The notes under the pieces: generated by a model | What the model was told of the DNA's origin: nothing | Seen by the model: the letters and a program-made list of their open reading frames with translations, nothing else | The model's database searches: none | Shown: in pieces, positions 36,164 to 43,828 of the stretch | How positions within the stretch are numbered: the first letter of the stretch is position 1 | How the letters are laid out: the number at the start of each line of letters is the position of its first letter | Made by a program: the position numbers and the translations under genes | Assembly (NCBI GenBank): GCA_002705055.1 | Contig: PAHY01000022.1 | Span: forward strand, 31,548-95,547 | Direction: 5' to 3' | Source: Planctomycetota bacterium | GTDB taxonomy: Bacteria; Planctomycetota; UBA1135 | Length of the DNA: 64,000 nucleotides

Positions 36164-37201
36164 GGCTGGCCCCTTTGAGTGGCGTTGACTGGGCGACATC
36201 CAGCTCGGCCAGCGCCATTGGAATGCCTCGCGAAAGGTGAATGCTGCTTGGCAGACTCCGGCGCTTTGAGCTGGCGTTGTCCGCGTCGAGTTGGTGACTC
36301 CTCGCACGTAGTTTCGATAGACACACCAGATCCACGCGTGCCGCTGCAGCCCCGTTCGCCGCTTGCTGTGCCCCCAACTTCGGCGAACGAGGCACGACAT
36401 GCCATCGCGCATCATGGCAAGCGTGTGGTTGATCGGAAATAGTAGGTTCTTCTTGTTCCGCAGTGTCCTACTGCTCTCGGTGGAGTGAATGACCCGGCGG
36501 CGCGGCATGGCCTTTCGACATTCCACTGGATAGGTCGGCTTTCGATCAGTCTGGAGGTAGACAGCACAGCCGGGGCGAAGCAGCTGCGCAAGTGTTCGGA
36601 AACTACGCTGGACGCAAGCACTCGAATCCGATGCCCGGCGCCCTTCAAGCGCCTCCAATTCGATCGCCCTCTCTTCGTTGCGGCGATGCAATGGACGACG
36701 CGAGGCCAGCCTTCCCGCGCGCAGGTCCACGACGAAGTAACTTCGGCGCTCAATTAATACACTCATCGTGACCGGCTTGAGCAGACGGTGATGCTCGAAT
36801 GTCTCGAGTTCATCGAGCTGAAACACACCTGATATCCCGCCTTGCGCCCGAGAAGAACTCAGCTTCCACCGATGGAAGTCTCGCGCGATCTGAGCCATGC
36901 GAACAAATCGCCGCTCGACGGTCTTGCGATTCACTCCCAAGATGCGAGCGGCCTGGCGGCGCGTCACCTTCGAGCAGAGCAACGGCAGTAAGGCGAGGTG
37001 CAGCACAGGCTTCCGATAGCGGAAGCTACTTCGGTACGTTTGGGAACTGAAGCTCCGGTCGCAGGCCGAGCAATGAAAACGTGGGATCCACCGCCCATCG
37101 CATTGGCGGCGATAACGCCCACGGCGGATCCAACGAAATGCCCGTTCTCCGTATGCCGATGGGCATCCTATTCGCGGGCAGAAGAGTGGTATGAAACGCA
37201 A
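36152..37201 (-). CDS. DDE-type transposase with N-terminal zinc ribbon
   Basis: About 349 residues from a TTG at 37201. N-terminal 'FCPRIGCPSAYG' and 'FHCSACDRSFSSQTY' form a zinc ribbon; 'TRRQAARILGVNRKTVERRFVRMA' is a helix-turn-helix; 'FQLDELETFEHH' and 'LQTDRKPTYP' fit RNase-H-fold acidic residues; 'NKKNLLFPINHTLAMMRDGMSCLVRRSWGHSKR' in parts and 'WIWCVYRNYVRG' resemble a transposase group common in Acidobacteria, Myxococcota and Planctomycetes. The frame runs through the left terminal repeat and stops (TAA) in the tail of the GDH paralogue. TTG is preferred to the GTG at 37222 because AAGGAGG lies 4 nt before it. Confidence 0.75.
   Translation of the reverse strand: MRFIPLFCPRIGCPSAYGERAFRWIRRGRYRRQCDGRWIPRFHCSACDRSFSSQTYRSSFRYRKPVLHLALLPLLCSKVTRRQAARILGVNRKTVERRFVRMAQIARDFHRWKLSSSRAQGGISGVFQLDELETFEHHRLLKPVTMSVLIERRSYFVVDLRAGRLASRRPLHRRNEERAIELEALEGRRASDSSACVQRSFRTLAQLLRPGCAVYLQTDRKPTYPVECRKAMPRRRVIHSTESSRTLRNKKNLLFPINHTLAMMRDGMSCLVRRSWGHSKRRTGLQRHAWIWCVYRNYVRGVTNSTRTTPAQSAGVCQAAFTFREAFQWRWPSWMSPSQRHSKGPASGV
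36161..36187 (+). repeat. IS left terminal inverted repeat
   Basis: Begins TGAGGCTGGCCCCTTTGAGT and ends GGCGTTG; pairs with 37270-37296 (25/27). Its first three bases are the GDH paralogue stop codon. Confidence 0.85.
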
Positions 37202-37234
37202 TCGTCCTCCTTGTGCTGTCACAAGGAGGACGAT
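37201..37234 (-). promoter_or_regulatory. perfect hairpin sequestering the transposase ribosome-binding site
   Basis: Two perfectly complementary 15-nt arms (ATCGTCCTCCTTGTG / CACAAGGAGGACGAT) around a 4-nt loop. The 3' arm on the minus strand contains AAGGAGG, the only Shine-Dalgarno for the transposase TTG. In a transcript reading in from outside (for example from the thioredoxin-like gene, same strand) the whole hairpin forms and should hide the site, as known for IS10, IS50 and IS200. No T-run follows, so it is not an obvious terminator. Confidence 0.75.
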
Positions 37235-37269
37235 TTACCAGCGGCGAGGTGACACGATTTCAGATCACG

Positions 37270-37296
37270 CAGCGCCACTCAAAGGGGCCAGTCTCA
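37270..37296 (-). repeat. IS right terminal inverted repeat
   Basis: Read on the minus strand it begins TGAGACTGGCCCCTTTGAGT and ends GGCGCTG. Its first three bases are the stop codon of the thioredoxin-like gene. Confidence 0.85.
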
Positions 37297-38283
37297 TTCC
37301 CAGACCTTGTCGAGCCAAAACTCAGCCCGCTTCGCGACCTTCGTCGCCCCATGCTTCTCAACAAACTTCTCCAAAGCCCGGCGATGCTTACCCTTCGGAT
37401 CTTCGTAGAGCTTCTTCTCCAGCTTCCGCAGATCACTCGCCGCACTCAGCTCAGCCTGCATCGCATCTGACTTCAGATCCTCCTTCAGGGCTTCAATCCC
37501 TTCCTGCACGGCGTCGACACCCTTTGCGACTTTCACATAGTCCTTCAGGGCGTCTTCCGCTGCCTCGGCGTAACCGTTCTCGGCCATCCAGCGGATGCGA
37601 TCGAGGTGAGCTTGTGCGCGTTGCAGGAGCTCGGCGCGCACCTTGGTTGCTGCTTCCGCCGTGGCTGCGTCGCCACCGCTGGGCTTTTCGATCTGCTTGT
37701 CCAGAACTGCCAGCGCCTTGCTGTACTCGCCCTTGCGCAGGTCGACAAATGCCTTAGCGACCGGCTTGGGGAGATCTTCGGGCGCGTCCTTTCCAGCATC
37801 GACCAGTTCTTCGATCTTCTCCTCCATCTGCTTCATCAGACGAGTCGAGATCCCCTTCATGACCACACGGCCATCGGCGTCGAGCAGGGCGAAGTTGGGC
37901 AGACCACCCGAGCCCGTGGAGAACGGGTACTCATTGGTCCACATCGCGTTCGTCCCCAGCCACTTGCGTTCGAGCTGACGACGGACGATCTCTTGATCGG
38001 TCCCACGCTGGGAGTGCACGAAGATGACCTGGAGATCCTCTCCGTACTCTTGTTGGAGTTTCACGGCCGCCGGCACGGACGACCCATTGCAGGGGCCTCA
38101 GTTGATGCCCCAGAACTCGACCAGCACCGGCTTGCCGCGCAGATCGGCGAGGGTCTTGACGCCCATGCCGTTCTGCACCGGGGTGCGGAAGCTGTACTCC
38201 GGCGTATCGCCTTCCTTGACCTGCGCCGAGAGCGGCGCGGACGCGAGCAGAGCGCCCGCAACGAGGAGAGAGGTCCGTTTCAT
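37294..38283 (-). CDS. secreted thioredoxin-like (TlpA-type) selenoprotein, in-frame TGA = Sec62
   Basis: Read as one 329-residue protein with TGA at 38098-38100 as selenocysteine. Signal peptide 'MKRTSLLVAGALLASAPLSA'; the thioredoxin fold starts 'GDTPEYSF', 'LRGKPVLVEFWGIN', then U62-G-P-C65-N-G-S-S, 'VIFVHSQRG' and 'GGLPNFALLDADG' with cis-Pro129. Residues ~165-329 are a helical C-terminal domain. The frame is open for 61 codons before and 267 after the TGA, and the TGA falls exactly where the family has the first Cys of CGPC. A stem-loop follows directly. The stop codon lies in the IS terminal repeat. Alternatives are a nonsense mutation or sequencing error (TGC to TGA), less likely at this precise codon. 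No selA/B/C/D in the window. Confidence 0.82.
38065..38097 (-). promoter_or_regulatory. candidate bacterial SECIS element
   Basis: The 33 nt directly after the in-frame UGA fold as a hairpin: arms GGCCCCUGCAAUGG and CCGUGCCGGCGGCC, 11 pairs of 14 (two G-U) with one 2-nt and one 1-nt mismatch, and a 5-nt loop GUCGU. A GU at the start of the apical loop, a short upper stem and a position immediately after UGA are features of bacterial SECIS hairpins read by SelB. The loop G is 14 nt from the UGA, at the short end of the usual range. Folded by eye only. Confidence 0.6.
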
Positions 38284-38291
38284 GACTCCTC

Positions 38292-38297
38292 AGCCTA
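38292..38297 (-). promoter_or_regulatory. -10-like element of the thioredoxin-like gene
   Basis: TAGGCT (in TGCTAGGCT) 8 nt before the ATG; a GAGGAG overlaps the remaining gap, only 2 nt from the ATG, so start signals are ambiguous. Confidence 0.35.
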
Positions 38298-38371
38298 GCA
38301 CGCGGGCCGACGGAAGCGGAAGCCCTGGTTTTCGGGCAAATCGCGCCGACGCTGGCCGAAAGCTGAGGGGC

Positions 38372-39277
38372 CTAGGAGACCGGAGGAGCGCCCCAGTGCA
38401 ATTTTGAGCGCAGACGGGCGTAGAACAGCTGTTCTCGGTCGACGATGAGTTGAAAACGGCGTGAAGAAGGCGCCACGCGCACAACGTCGCCGGGCCGCAG
38501 CGAGCACTCTTCGTGCCCATCCGCGGTGAACATCGCGCGCTGGTGAACCCGCATATGCGCCGTTCGATGTCCGGGGAGGACCAGCGGACGCATCCCCAGC
38601 ATGTGGGGCGCGATCGGCGTGACGACCCAAGCATCCAGGCGCGGCGAGAGGATCGGCCCGTGCGCGGCCAGGTTGTAGGCCGTGGAACCGGTCGGCGTGC
38701 TGATGATCACCCCATCGCCGCGATAGGTGCAGACCGGTCGGCGATCGACCAGCAGGCCGCAGTCGATCAGGTTATGGCCGGGCGCGCGCGCCACGACCAC
38801 CTCGTTGAGGATGTGAGCGTCAATCAGCACCTGGCCGTCGCGCTTGACCGTGGCGTGCATCATCGCGCGGTCTTCGACCCAAGCCTTCCCGGCGAGCGTC
38901 TGCTCCAGCACGTTTGCAGCGCGCTCGCGCGAGACCGCCGCCAGAAAGCCCACGGTGCCAAAGTTGATCCCCATCACCGGAACACGGCGCTTGCCGAGCC
39001 GGCGCGAGGCCGCCAGCATGGCGCCGTCGCCACCGAGGACGACGACGAGATCCGGCTTCTGCCGAATCGGCTCGGCGCTGCGCTTGAGATCGACCCCGAG
39101 CACCTTGGCGCGCGCCGCCGCTCGAGGGTTGTCTTCCAGGAAGGAGACCAGCCGATCGGCGAGCTCGGGCACGTCAGACTTGGCGCGGTCGCCAAGAATC
39201 AGCACGCGCACCCGACGCGACTGGGGAAGCTGCAGCCGATCCGAGCGGACCGTGCGTGGGGTCGAGTTGGACGCCAT
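38372..39277 (-). CDS. nadK: NAD kinase
   Basis: 301 residues. 'DLVVVLGGDGAMLAASRRLG' carries the GGDG motif, 'GINFGTVGFLAAV' and 'ILNEVVVARAPG' the NE motif, and 'STPTGSTAYNLAAHGPILSP' the substrate loop. It phosphorylates NAD to NADP. The ATG at 39277 is preferred over a GTG 6 nt upstream. Last gene of the long pabB-to-nadK series, 67 nt after dxs. Confidence 0.95.
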   Translation of the reverse strand: MASNSTPRTVRSDRLQLPQSRRVRVLILGDRAKSDVPELADRLVSFLEDNPRAAARAKVLGVDLKRSAEPIRQKPDLVVVLGGDGAMLAASRRLGKRRVPVMGINFGTVGFLAAVSRERAANVLEQTLAGKAWVEDRAMMHATVKRDGQVLIDAHILNEVVVARAPGHNLIDCGLLVDRRPVCTYRGDGVIISTPTGSTAYNLAAHGPILSPRLDAWVVTPIAPHMLGMRPLVLPGHRTAHMRVHQRAMFTADGHEECSLRPGDVVRVAPSSRRFQLIVDREQLFYARLRSKLHWGAPPVS

Positions 39278-39344
39278 CGTCACCGAGACGGGGAACGGCC
39301 GCGCGAGGCCGCACGTAGCTGGGGAACTCCTCCCCTAGGAAACC

Positions 39345-41291
39345 CTATCGGCAACCCGAGGCCGGGTCAGCCGAAATCCCTGCCGGAGCCGCGGCCGCCG
39401 CGAGCTCGCGCCAGGCAGCGACCAGGCTGTCGGCGTCGAGCCCACAGTGAGCCAGCTGCTCGTCCCGCGACGACATGTGGTCGATGAATCGATCTGGCAC
39501 ACCGTGGCGCGAGATCGTGCAGCGCAGGCCGAGGTCGGCTGCCGATTCAGCTACCGCCGAGCCGAAGCCGCCGGCGAGGGCGTGTTCTTCGACCGTGGCG
39601 ATCCAGCGATGTCTCCGCCCTGCCGCCGCCAGCGCGCCGGTATCGAGCGGCTTGCAGAATCGGGCATCCCAGACCTCGAGTTCGATGCCTTCCTCTGCCA
39701 GGGTCGCCGCGGCATCGAGCGCGATCTCGACCATGGCCCCCAGCGCAAAGACGCAACCGTCGGCCCCGCTGCGGAGCCGCTCGGCCGTGCCCGGGCTGAG
39801 CTCCGGCCGGAATTCGGCCTCGGCACCGAGGCAAGGGTGCGCGTTGCCGCGCGGCCAACGCAGCGCCCACGAGCTGCTGCCGGCGATCCCGGCCTCCAGC
39901 ATCCGGCCCAGATCGACCTCATCACGAGGCGAAGCCAGCACGAGGTGCGGCAAGGTGCGCAGGAAGGCGAGGTCAAACACCCCGTGGTGCGTCGGGCCAT
40001 CCTGACCCACCAGACCGCCGCGGTCGAGCGCGAACACCACGCGCTCCTGTTGCAGCGCCACCTCCTGGAAGACCTGGTCGTACCCGCGCTGCAGGAAGGT
40101 GCTGTAGATCGCCGCGACGGGCCGCTTGCCCGCCGTCGCCAGCCCTCCGGCCAAGGCAACCCCATGCTGCTCGGCGATGCCGACATCGTGGAAGCGCTCG
40201 GGGAACTGCTCGGCGAACTTGCTCAACCCTGTGCCCGAAGGCATGCCCGCCGTGATCGCGTGCACCCGGTCATCGGCCGCGGCCAGGCGCAGCAGTTCGC
40301 GACTGAACAGGCCGGTGAAGGACTTGCGCTCGGGGGCCGCGGCGCGGGCCGCGACGTTGGCCGGCGAGGGAAGCTTGGCGGGAGGCTTGACCCCGTGGGC
40401 GCGCTCGGGATCGTCCGCCGCCGGCGCGTAGCCGCGCCCCTTCTCGGTGAGGAAGTGCAGCAGAATCGGCCCATCGAGGCGCTTGGCGCGCTCGAGCGAA
40501 TCCATGACCAGCTCCAGATCGTGTCCATCGAGCGGGCCGATGTAATTGACGCCCAGCTCCTCGAACACGTGGCCCGGGACCAGAACGTGACGGATCACCT
40601 CGCCCAGCTCGTCGATCCGCGGCCCCAGCTTGGGGATCTTGGCGGTGAGCGCCTGCATGCGCTCGTAGACCTTGTTCAGCGTGCGCGAGGAACGGATCCG
40701 CGACAGATAACGAGCCAGCGCACCGACCGACTTGGCGATCGACCACTCGTTGTCATTCAGAATGACGATCTGCCGGGCGTTCGCATCCGCCGCCTGGGTG
40801 AGCCCCTCAAACGAAACCCCGGCCGCGAAACCGGAGTCGCCGACGAAGGAAACCACCCACGGGTCCTCCCCATCGCGCGAGGAGCCGCGCAGGCCTTCGG
40901 CAATGCCGTGGCCAAAGGAGATCGCCGTGCCGGCATGTCCGGCGGTGAGCATGTCGTACTCCGACTCGGCCCGATTGCAGAATCCCGAGAGGCCGTCGGT
41001 CTGGCGCAGGCGATCGAAGCCGGCGTAGCGGCCGGTCAGCATCTTGTGCGGGTAGCACTGGTGGCTTACGTCGAAGACGATGCGATCGCGACGGAAGTCG
41101 AAAACCCGGTGCAGGCCGACCATCAGCTCGACCACGCCCAGGTTGGATCCCAGGTGCCCCCCCGTGCGGAAGACCTTGTCGATCAGGGCCAGCCGCATCT
41201 CCTCGCACAAAGCCTCGAGGGCCGGCAGGTCCATATCCCGAAGCACTTCGGGAGATTCGATCTGGTGCAAGCGGACGCGAGTCATCGGCAT
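39345..41291 (-). CDS. dxs: 1-deoxy-D-xylulose-5-phosphate synthase
   Basis: 648 residues, usual length. 'GGHLGSNLGVVELMVGLHRVF' with the catalytic His, TPP loop 'FVGDSGFAAGVSFEGL' (GDS in place of GDG) with 'ILNDNEWSIAKSVGAL', and a transketolase pyrimidine domain ('GIAEQHGVALAGGLA' and 'QDGPTHHGVFDLAFLR'), then the C-terminal domain ('IATVEEHALAGGFGSAV'). First step of the MEP isoprenoid pathway. Overlaps ispA's stop by 10 nt, the classic ispA-dxs pairing. Confidence 0.96.
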   Translation of the reverse strand: MPMTRVRLHQIESPEVLRDMDLPALEALCEEMRLALIDKVFRTGGHLGSNLGVVELMVGLHRVFDFRRDRIVFDVSHQCYPHKMLTGRYAGFDRLRQTDGLSGFCNRAESEYDMLTAGHAGTAISFGHGIAEGLRGSSRDGEDPWVVSFVGDSGFAAGVSFEGLTQAADANARQIVILNDNEWSIAKSVGALARYLSRIRSSRTLNKVYERMQALTAKIPKLGPRIDELGEVIRHVLVPGHVFEELGVNYIGPLDGHDLELVMDSLERAKRLDGPILLHFLTEKGRGYAPAADDPERAHGVKPPAKLPSPANVAARAAAPERKSFTGLFSRELLRLAAADDRVHAITAGMPSGTGLSKFAEQFPERFHDVGIAEQHGVALAGGLATAGKRPVAAIYSTFLQRGYDQVFQEVALQQERVVFALDRGGLVGQDGPTHHGVFDLAFLRTLPHLVLASPRDEVDLGRMLEAGIAGSSSWALRWPRGNAHPCLGAEAEFRPELSPGTAERLRSGADGCVFALGAMVEIALDAAATLAEEGIELEVWDARFCKPLDTGALAAAGRRHRWIATVEEHALAGGFGSAVAESAADLGLRCTISRHGVPDRFIDHMSSRDEQLAHCGLDADSLVAAWRELAAAAAPAGISADPASGCR

Positions 41292-42187
41292 CTCTCCAAC
41301 AAGTAGGCGGGCAGCCCGGCCAATTCGACCTGGTGTCGTTCGGCCGGCAGGCCCGCGAGCAGGCTCTGAGCTTGTGCCGCCAGGGCCTCAGCGTAACGCT
41401 GCGCCCCCTCCAGGCCGAGGACAGCCACCAGAGTGGCCTTCTCGACCGCATCATCCTTGCCCGCGGTCTTGCCGAGCTCTTCCGTGCTGCGCGTGGCGTC
41501 GAGGAGGTCGTCCGTCGCCTGGAACAGGCGGCCGATCACCAGCGCCCAGGGTTCCCAGGCGGCGGCATCGCCGGCCGCGGCCTCGATGCCCAGCAGGAAG
41601 GAGTGCGCGAGCAGGGCGCCGGTCTTGCCGGCGTGCACCTCCTCGACCTCCGCCAGGCTGGCGCGCGCGCCCATGCCTTCGAGTTCCATGTCGAGCTGCT
41701 GCCCGCCGACCATGCCTTGCGGCCCGGCGGCGGCGGCGAGGCGAAGCACCTGGCGCTGCACCAGCGCGGCATCGCGCTGCGTGGCCAGCAGCTCAAAGGC
41801 CAGGCTCTGGAGCGCATCCCCGACCAGCACGGCCGTCGCCTCGTCGAAGGCGGCATGCACGGTCGGTCGGCCCCGCCGCAGCAGGTCGTCGTCCATGCAG
41901 GGCAGGTCGTCGTGCACCAGCGAGTAGGCGTGCATCAGCTCGACGGCGACCGCCGCCGGCAGAGCGAGCGCACGATCCTGGCCGCAGGTCTCGGCCGCGA
42001 GCAGGCAGAGCGCGGGGCGTACGCGCTTTCCTCCGCCGAGCAGCGCGTGGGCCATGCCGTCGCGGAGGCGCGGGGGCGCAGCCGCAGCCGACGGCAGAGT
42101 CAGCGCCTGTTCCAGCGCCGCCTCGACCTCGGGGCCGACCGCTTCCAGCCAGGCCTGGAACTCAGTCCTCATCCCCGTCGTCGTCAT
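41282..42187 (-). CDS. ispA: farnesyl/geranylgeranyl diphosphate synthase
   Basis: 301 residues. All-helical prenyltransferase with the first Asp-rich motif 'YSLVHDDLPCMDDDLLRRGRPTVH' and the second 'FQATDDLLDATRSTEELGKTAGKD', plus 'GGGKRVRPALCLLAAE'. It condenses IPP with allylic diphosphates. Chain-length specificity (FPP or GGPP) not determinable by eye. Starts at 42187 or 42172 (both ATG), overlapping xseB by 26 or 11 nt. Confidence 0.93.
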   Translation of the reverse strand: MTTTGMRTEFQAWLEAVGPEVEAALEQALTLPSAAAAPPRLRDGMAHALLGGGKRVRPALCLLAAETCGQDRALALPAAVAVELMHAYSLVHDDLPCMDDDLLRRGRPTVHAAFDEATAVLVGDALQSLAFELLATQRDAALVQRQVLRLAAAAGPQGMVGGQQLDMELEGMGARASLAEVEEVHAGKTGALLAHSFLLGIEAAAGDAAAWEPWALVIGRLFQATDDLLDATRSTEELGKTAGKDDAVEKATLVAVLGLEGAQRYAEALAAQAQSLLAGLPAERHQVELAGLPAYLLERCR

Positions 42188-42425
42188 CCTCTTCCAGTTC
42201 GGCCAGGGTTTCCCGGAGCTGGCTCGTCAGGTCCTCGACGCGAGCCTCGGCGCCGGCGAGCTGCTGCTGCAGCACGGCAAGCAGTTCGACGCCTTCCTTG
42301 TAGTGATCGACGCCGTCCTCGAGGCCAAGTTCGCCGCTTTCGAGGGCCTCGACGAGTTCCTCCAGGCGGCCCAGCCCCTCTTCGAAGCTCGGCTTCTTCT
42401 TTCCGGCCTTCTTTGCCGCTGCCAT
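42162..42425 (-). CDS. xseB: exodeoxyribonuclease VII small subunit
   Basis: 87 residues. 'PSFEEGLGRLEELVEALESGELGLEDGVDHYKEGVELL' in two helices is the XseB signature; an acidic tail (EEDDDDGDED) ends it. Multiple copies cap the large subunit of the nuclease. Lies 41 nt after xseA and overlaps ispA, the standard xseA/xseB-ispA-dxs arrangement. Confidence 0.95.
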   Translation of the reverse strand: MAAAKKAGKKKPSFEEGLGRLEELVEALESGELGLEDGVDHYKEGVELLAVLQQQLAGAEARVEDLTSQLRETLAELEEDDDDGDED

Positions 42426-42466
42426 CCGGCCATTCTCGCAGATCGGACCCGGCAGCCGGATCGAAT

Positions 42467-43828
42467 TCAGGCCTCGGAGGGCTCGGAATCGGCCTGCTCG
42501 ACGCGTGCCCGCAGCGCTCCCTTCGCCAGGGTGATCTGCAGCGCCTGCCCCACCTCGACGGCTGCCGCGTCGCGCAGATAGGCCGTCCGCCCCTCGACCG
42601 TCACGAGGGCGTAGCCGCGCTGCAGGAGCGCCGTGGGCGAGCCGGCCTCAAGGCGGCCGCGATGCGCGAGCAGAGAGCCTCGGAGGGCGTCCAGCCGTTG
42701 CCGCAGGCCGGCCGCCTGCAGCCGCCGGGCCTGGCGCTGCAAACGCGCGCGGCGCCGGGCAAGCCCGGCTTCCCCGACCTGGAAGAAGCGCCACTCCGCC
42801 TCGGCCAGCCGTTGCTGCGCGCGCGCCAACCGACGATCCGGGCGCTGGCCCGACAGCTGCAGCCTCGCCTGTTCCCAGCGCCGCAGCGCCGTCCGTCGGT
42901 GCTCGCGCCAGGCGAGCGGCAGCGTGCCAGCGGCGATCGTCAGTCGCTCGGCCGCGAGCGCGACCAACTCGTCGCCGGATTGGTGCAGACGCTCTGCCCA
43001 GCGCAGCAGCTGCCGCGCGGCGCGAATCCAGCCATCGGCCAGCAAGGCGGCCCCGGCGGTCGGGGTCTTGCAGCGCTGATCGGCGGCAAAATCGCAGAGC
43101 GTGAAGTCGGTCTCGTGGCCGACCGCGCAGACCACTGGAACCGGCGAAGCCGCCACGGCTCGGACCAGGGCTTCTTCATTGAAGGCCCAGAGATCCTCGA
43201 GCGACCCGCCGCCGCGCGTCAGCAGGATGACATCGACCTGCTGATCCGCCGCCTGGCGGAGCGCGCGGATCAAATCCAGCTCCGCTCCCTGGCCCTGCAC
43301 CCGCGACGGGATGCGCACCACTTCGAAGGGTGCGCCAAGATCCTCCCAGGTCTGCTCGACATCGGCCGCCGCCGCGGAGGGAACCGCCGTGATTAGGCCG
43401 ACCCGACGCGGCCGCGCCGGCAGCGCGCGCTTGCGCCCTTCTTCGAACAGACCCTCGCGCAGCAGGCGCTGCTTGAGCTCTTCAAAGCGCCGGGCGAGAT
43501 CGCCCGCGCCGAGGTCGTGCACCTCTTCGAGCAGGAAGGACAGCATGCCCCGTTTCGGCCAAACGTCGAGCTTGCCGATGCCCAGCACCGCGCGGCCCTC
43601 CTCGAGCGCGCAGCGCAAGCCGCGGGCCGCGGTGCCGCGCCACATCTTGACGTCGATCGACGCCTCGCCGTCGCGCAGCTTGAAGTAGTAATGCCCCGAG
43701 CTGTGCGGGCCGCGGTACTCGAAGACCTCGCCCTCGACGGCGACCATGCCGACCGATCGATCCAGCGCCTGTCGGGCGCGTTCGATCAGCTCGCTGACCG
43801 AAACGACTTCGCCGTCAAAACGACTCAC
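42467..43828 (-). CDS. xseA: exodeoxyribonuclease VII large subunit
   Basis: 453 residues, usual. N-terminal OB fold ('VSVSELIERARQALD', 'HYYFKLRDGEASIDVKMWRG'), catalytic domain with 'RPRRVGLITAVPSAAAADV', 'DVILLTRGGGSLEDLWAFNEE' and 'CAVGHETDFTLCDFAADQR', then a long coiled-coil and a C-terminal 'LQRGYALVT' segment. Degrades single-stranded DNA. The start overlaps the preceding gene's stop (ATGA). Confidence 0.96.
   Translation of the reverse strand: MSRFDGEVVSVSELIERARQALDRSVGMVAVEGEVFEYRGPHSSGHYYFKLRDGEASIDVKMWRGTAARGLRCALEEGRAVLGIGKLDVWPKRGMLSFLLEEVHDLGAGDLARRFEELKQRLLREGLFEEGRKRALPARPRRVGLITAVPSAAAADVEQTWEDLGAPFEVVRIPSRVQGQGAELDLIRALRQAADQQVDVILLTRGGGSLEDLWAFNEEALVRAVAASPVPVVCAVGHETDFTLCDFAADQRCKTPTAGAALLADGWIRAARQLLRWAERLHQSGDELVALAAERLTIAAGTLPLAWREHRRTALRRWEQARLQLSGQRPDRRLARAQQRLAEAEWRFFQVGEAGLARRRARLQRQARRLQAAGLRQRLDALRGSLLAHRGRLEAGSPTALLQRGYALVTVEGRTAYLRDAAAVEVGQALQITLAKGALRARVEQADSEPSEA

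Larger units (their letters stand above)
36161..37296 (-). mobile_element. insertion sequence with 27-bp imperfect terminal inverted repeats
   Basis: About 1.14 kb bounded by inverted repeats at 36161-36187 and 37270-37296 matching at 25 of 27 positions. It holds one transposase gene. Base composition is visibly lower in GC than the neighbours. The outermost TGA of each repeat is the stop codon of the flanking gene on that side (GDH paralogue left, thioredoxin-like gene right). No direct target duplication is evident. Family not assigned. Confidence 0.85.

Noticed and set aside
37201..37234. Hairpin as intrinsic terminator of the thioredoxin-like gene
   Set aside because: No T-run follows on the minus strand and it contains the transposase Shine-Dalgarno, which fits translational control better.
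38098..38100. In-frame TGA read as an ordinary nonsense mutation or pseudogene
   Set aside because: It falls precisely on the first Cys codon of CGPC, the downstream frame is fully open and conserved in pattern, and a stem-loop follows; selenocysteine is the better explanation, though read-level checking is needed.
39447..41306. 619-codon open frame on the plus strand
   Set aside because: Shadow of dxs.
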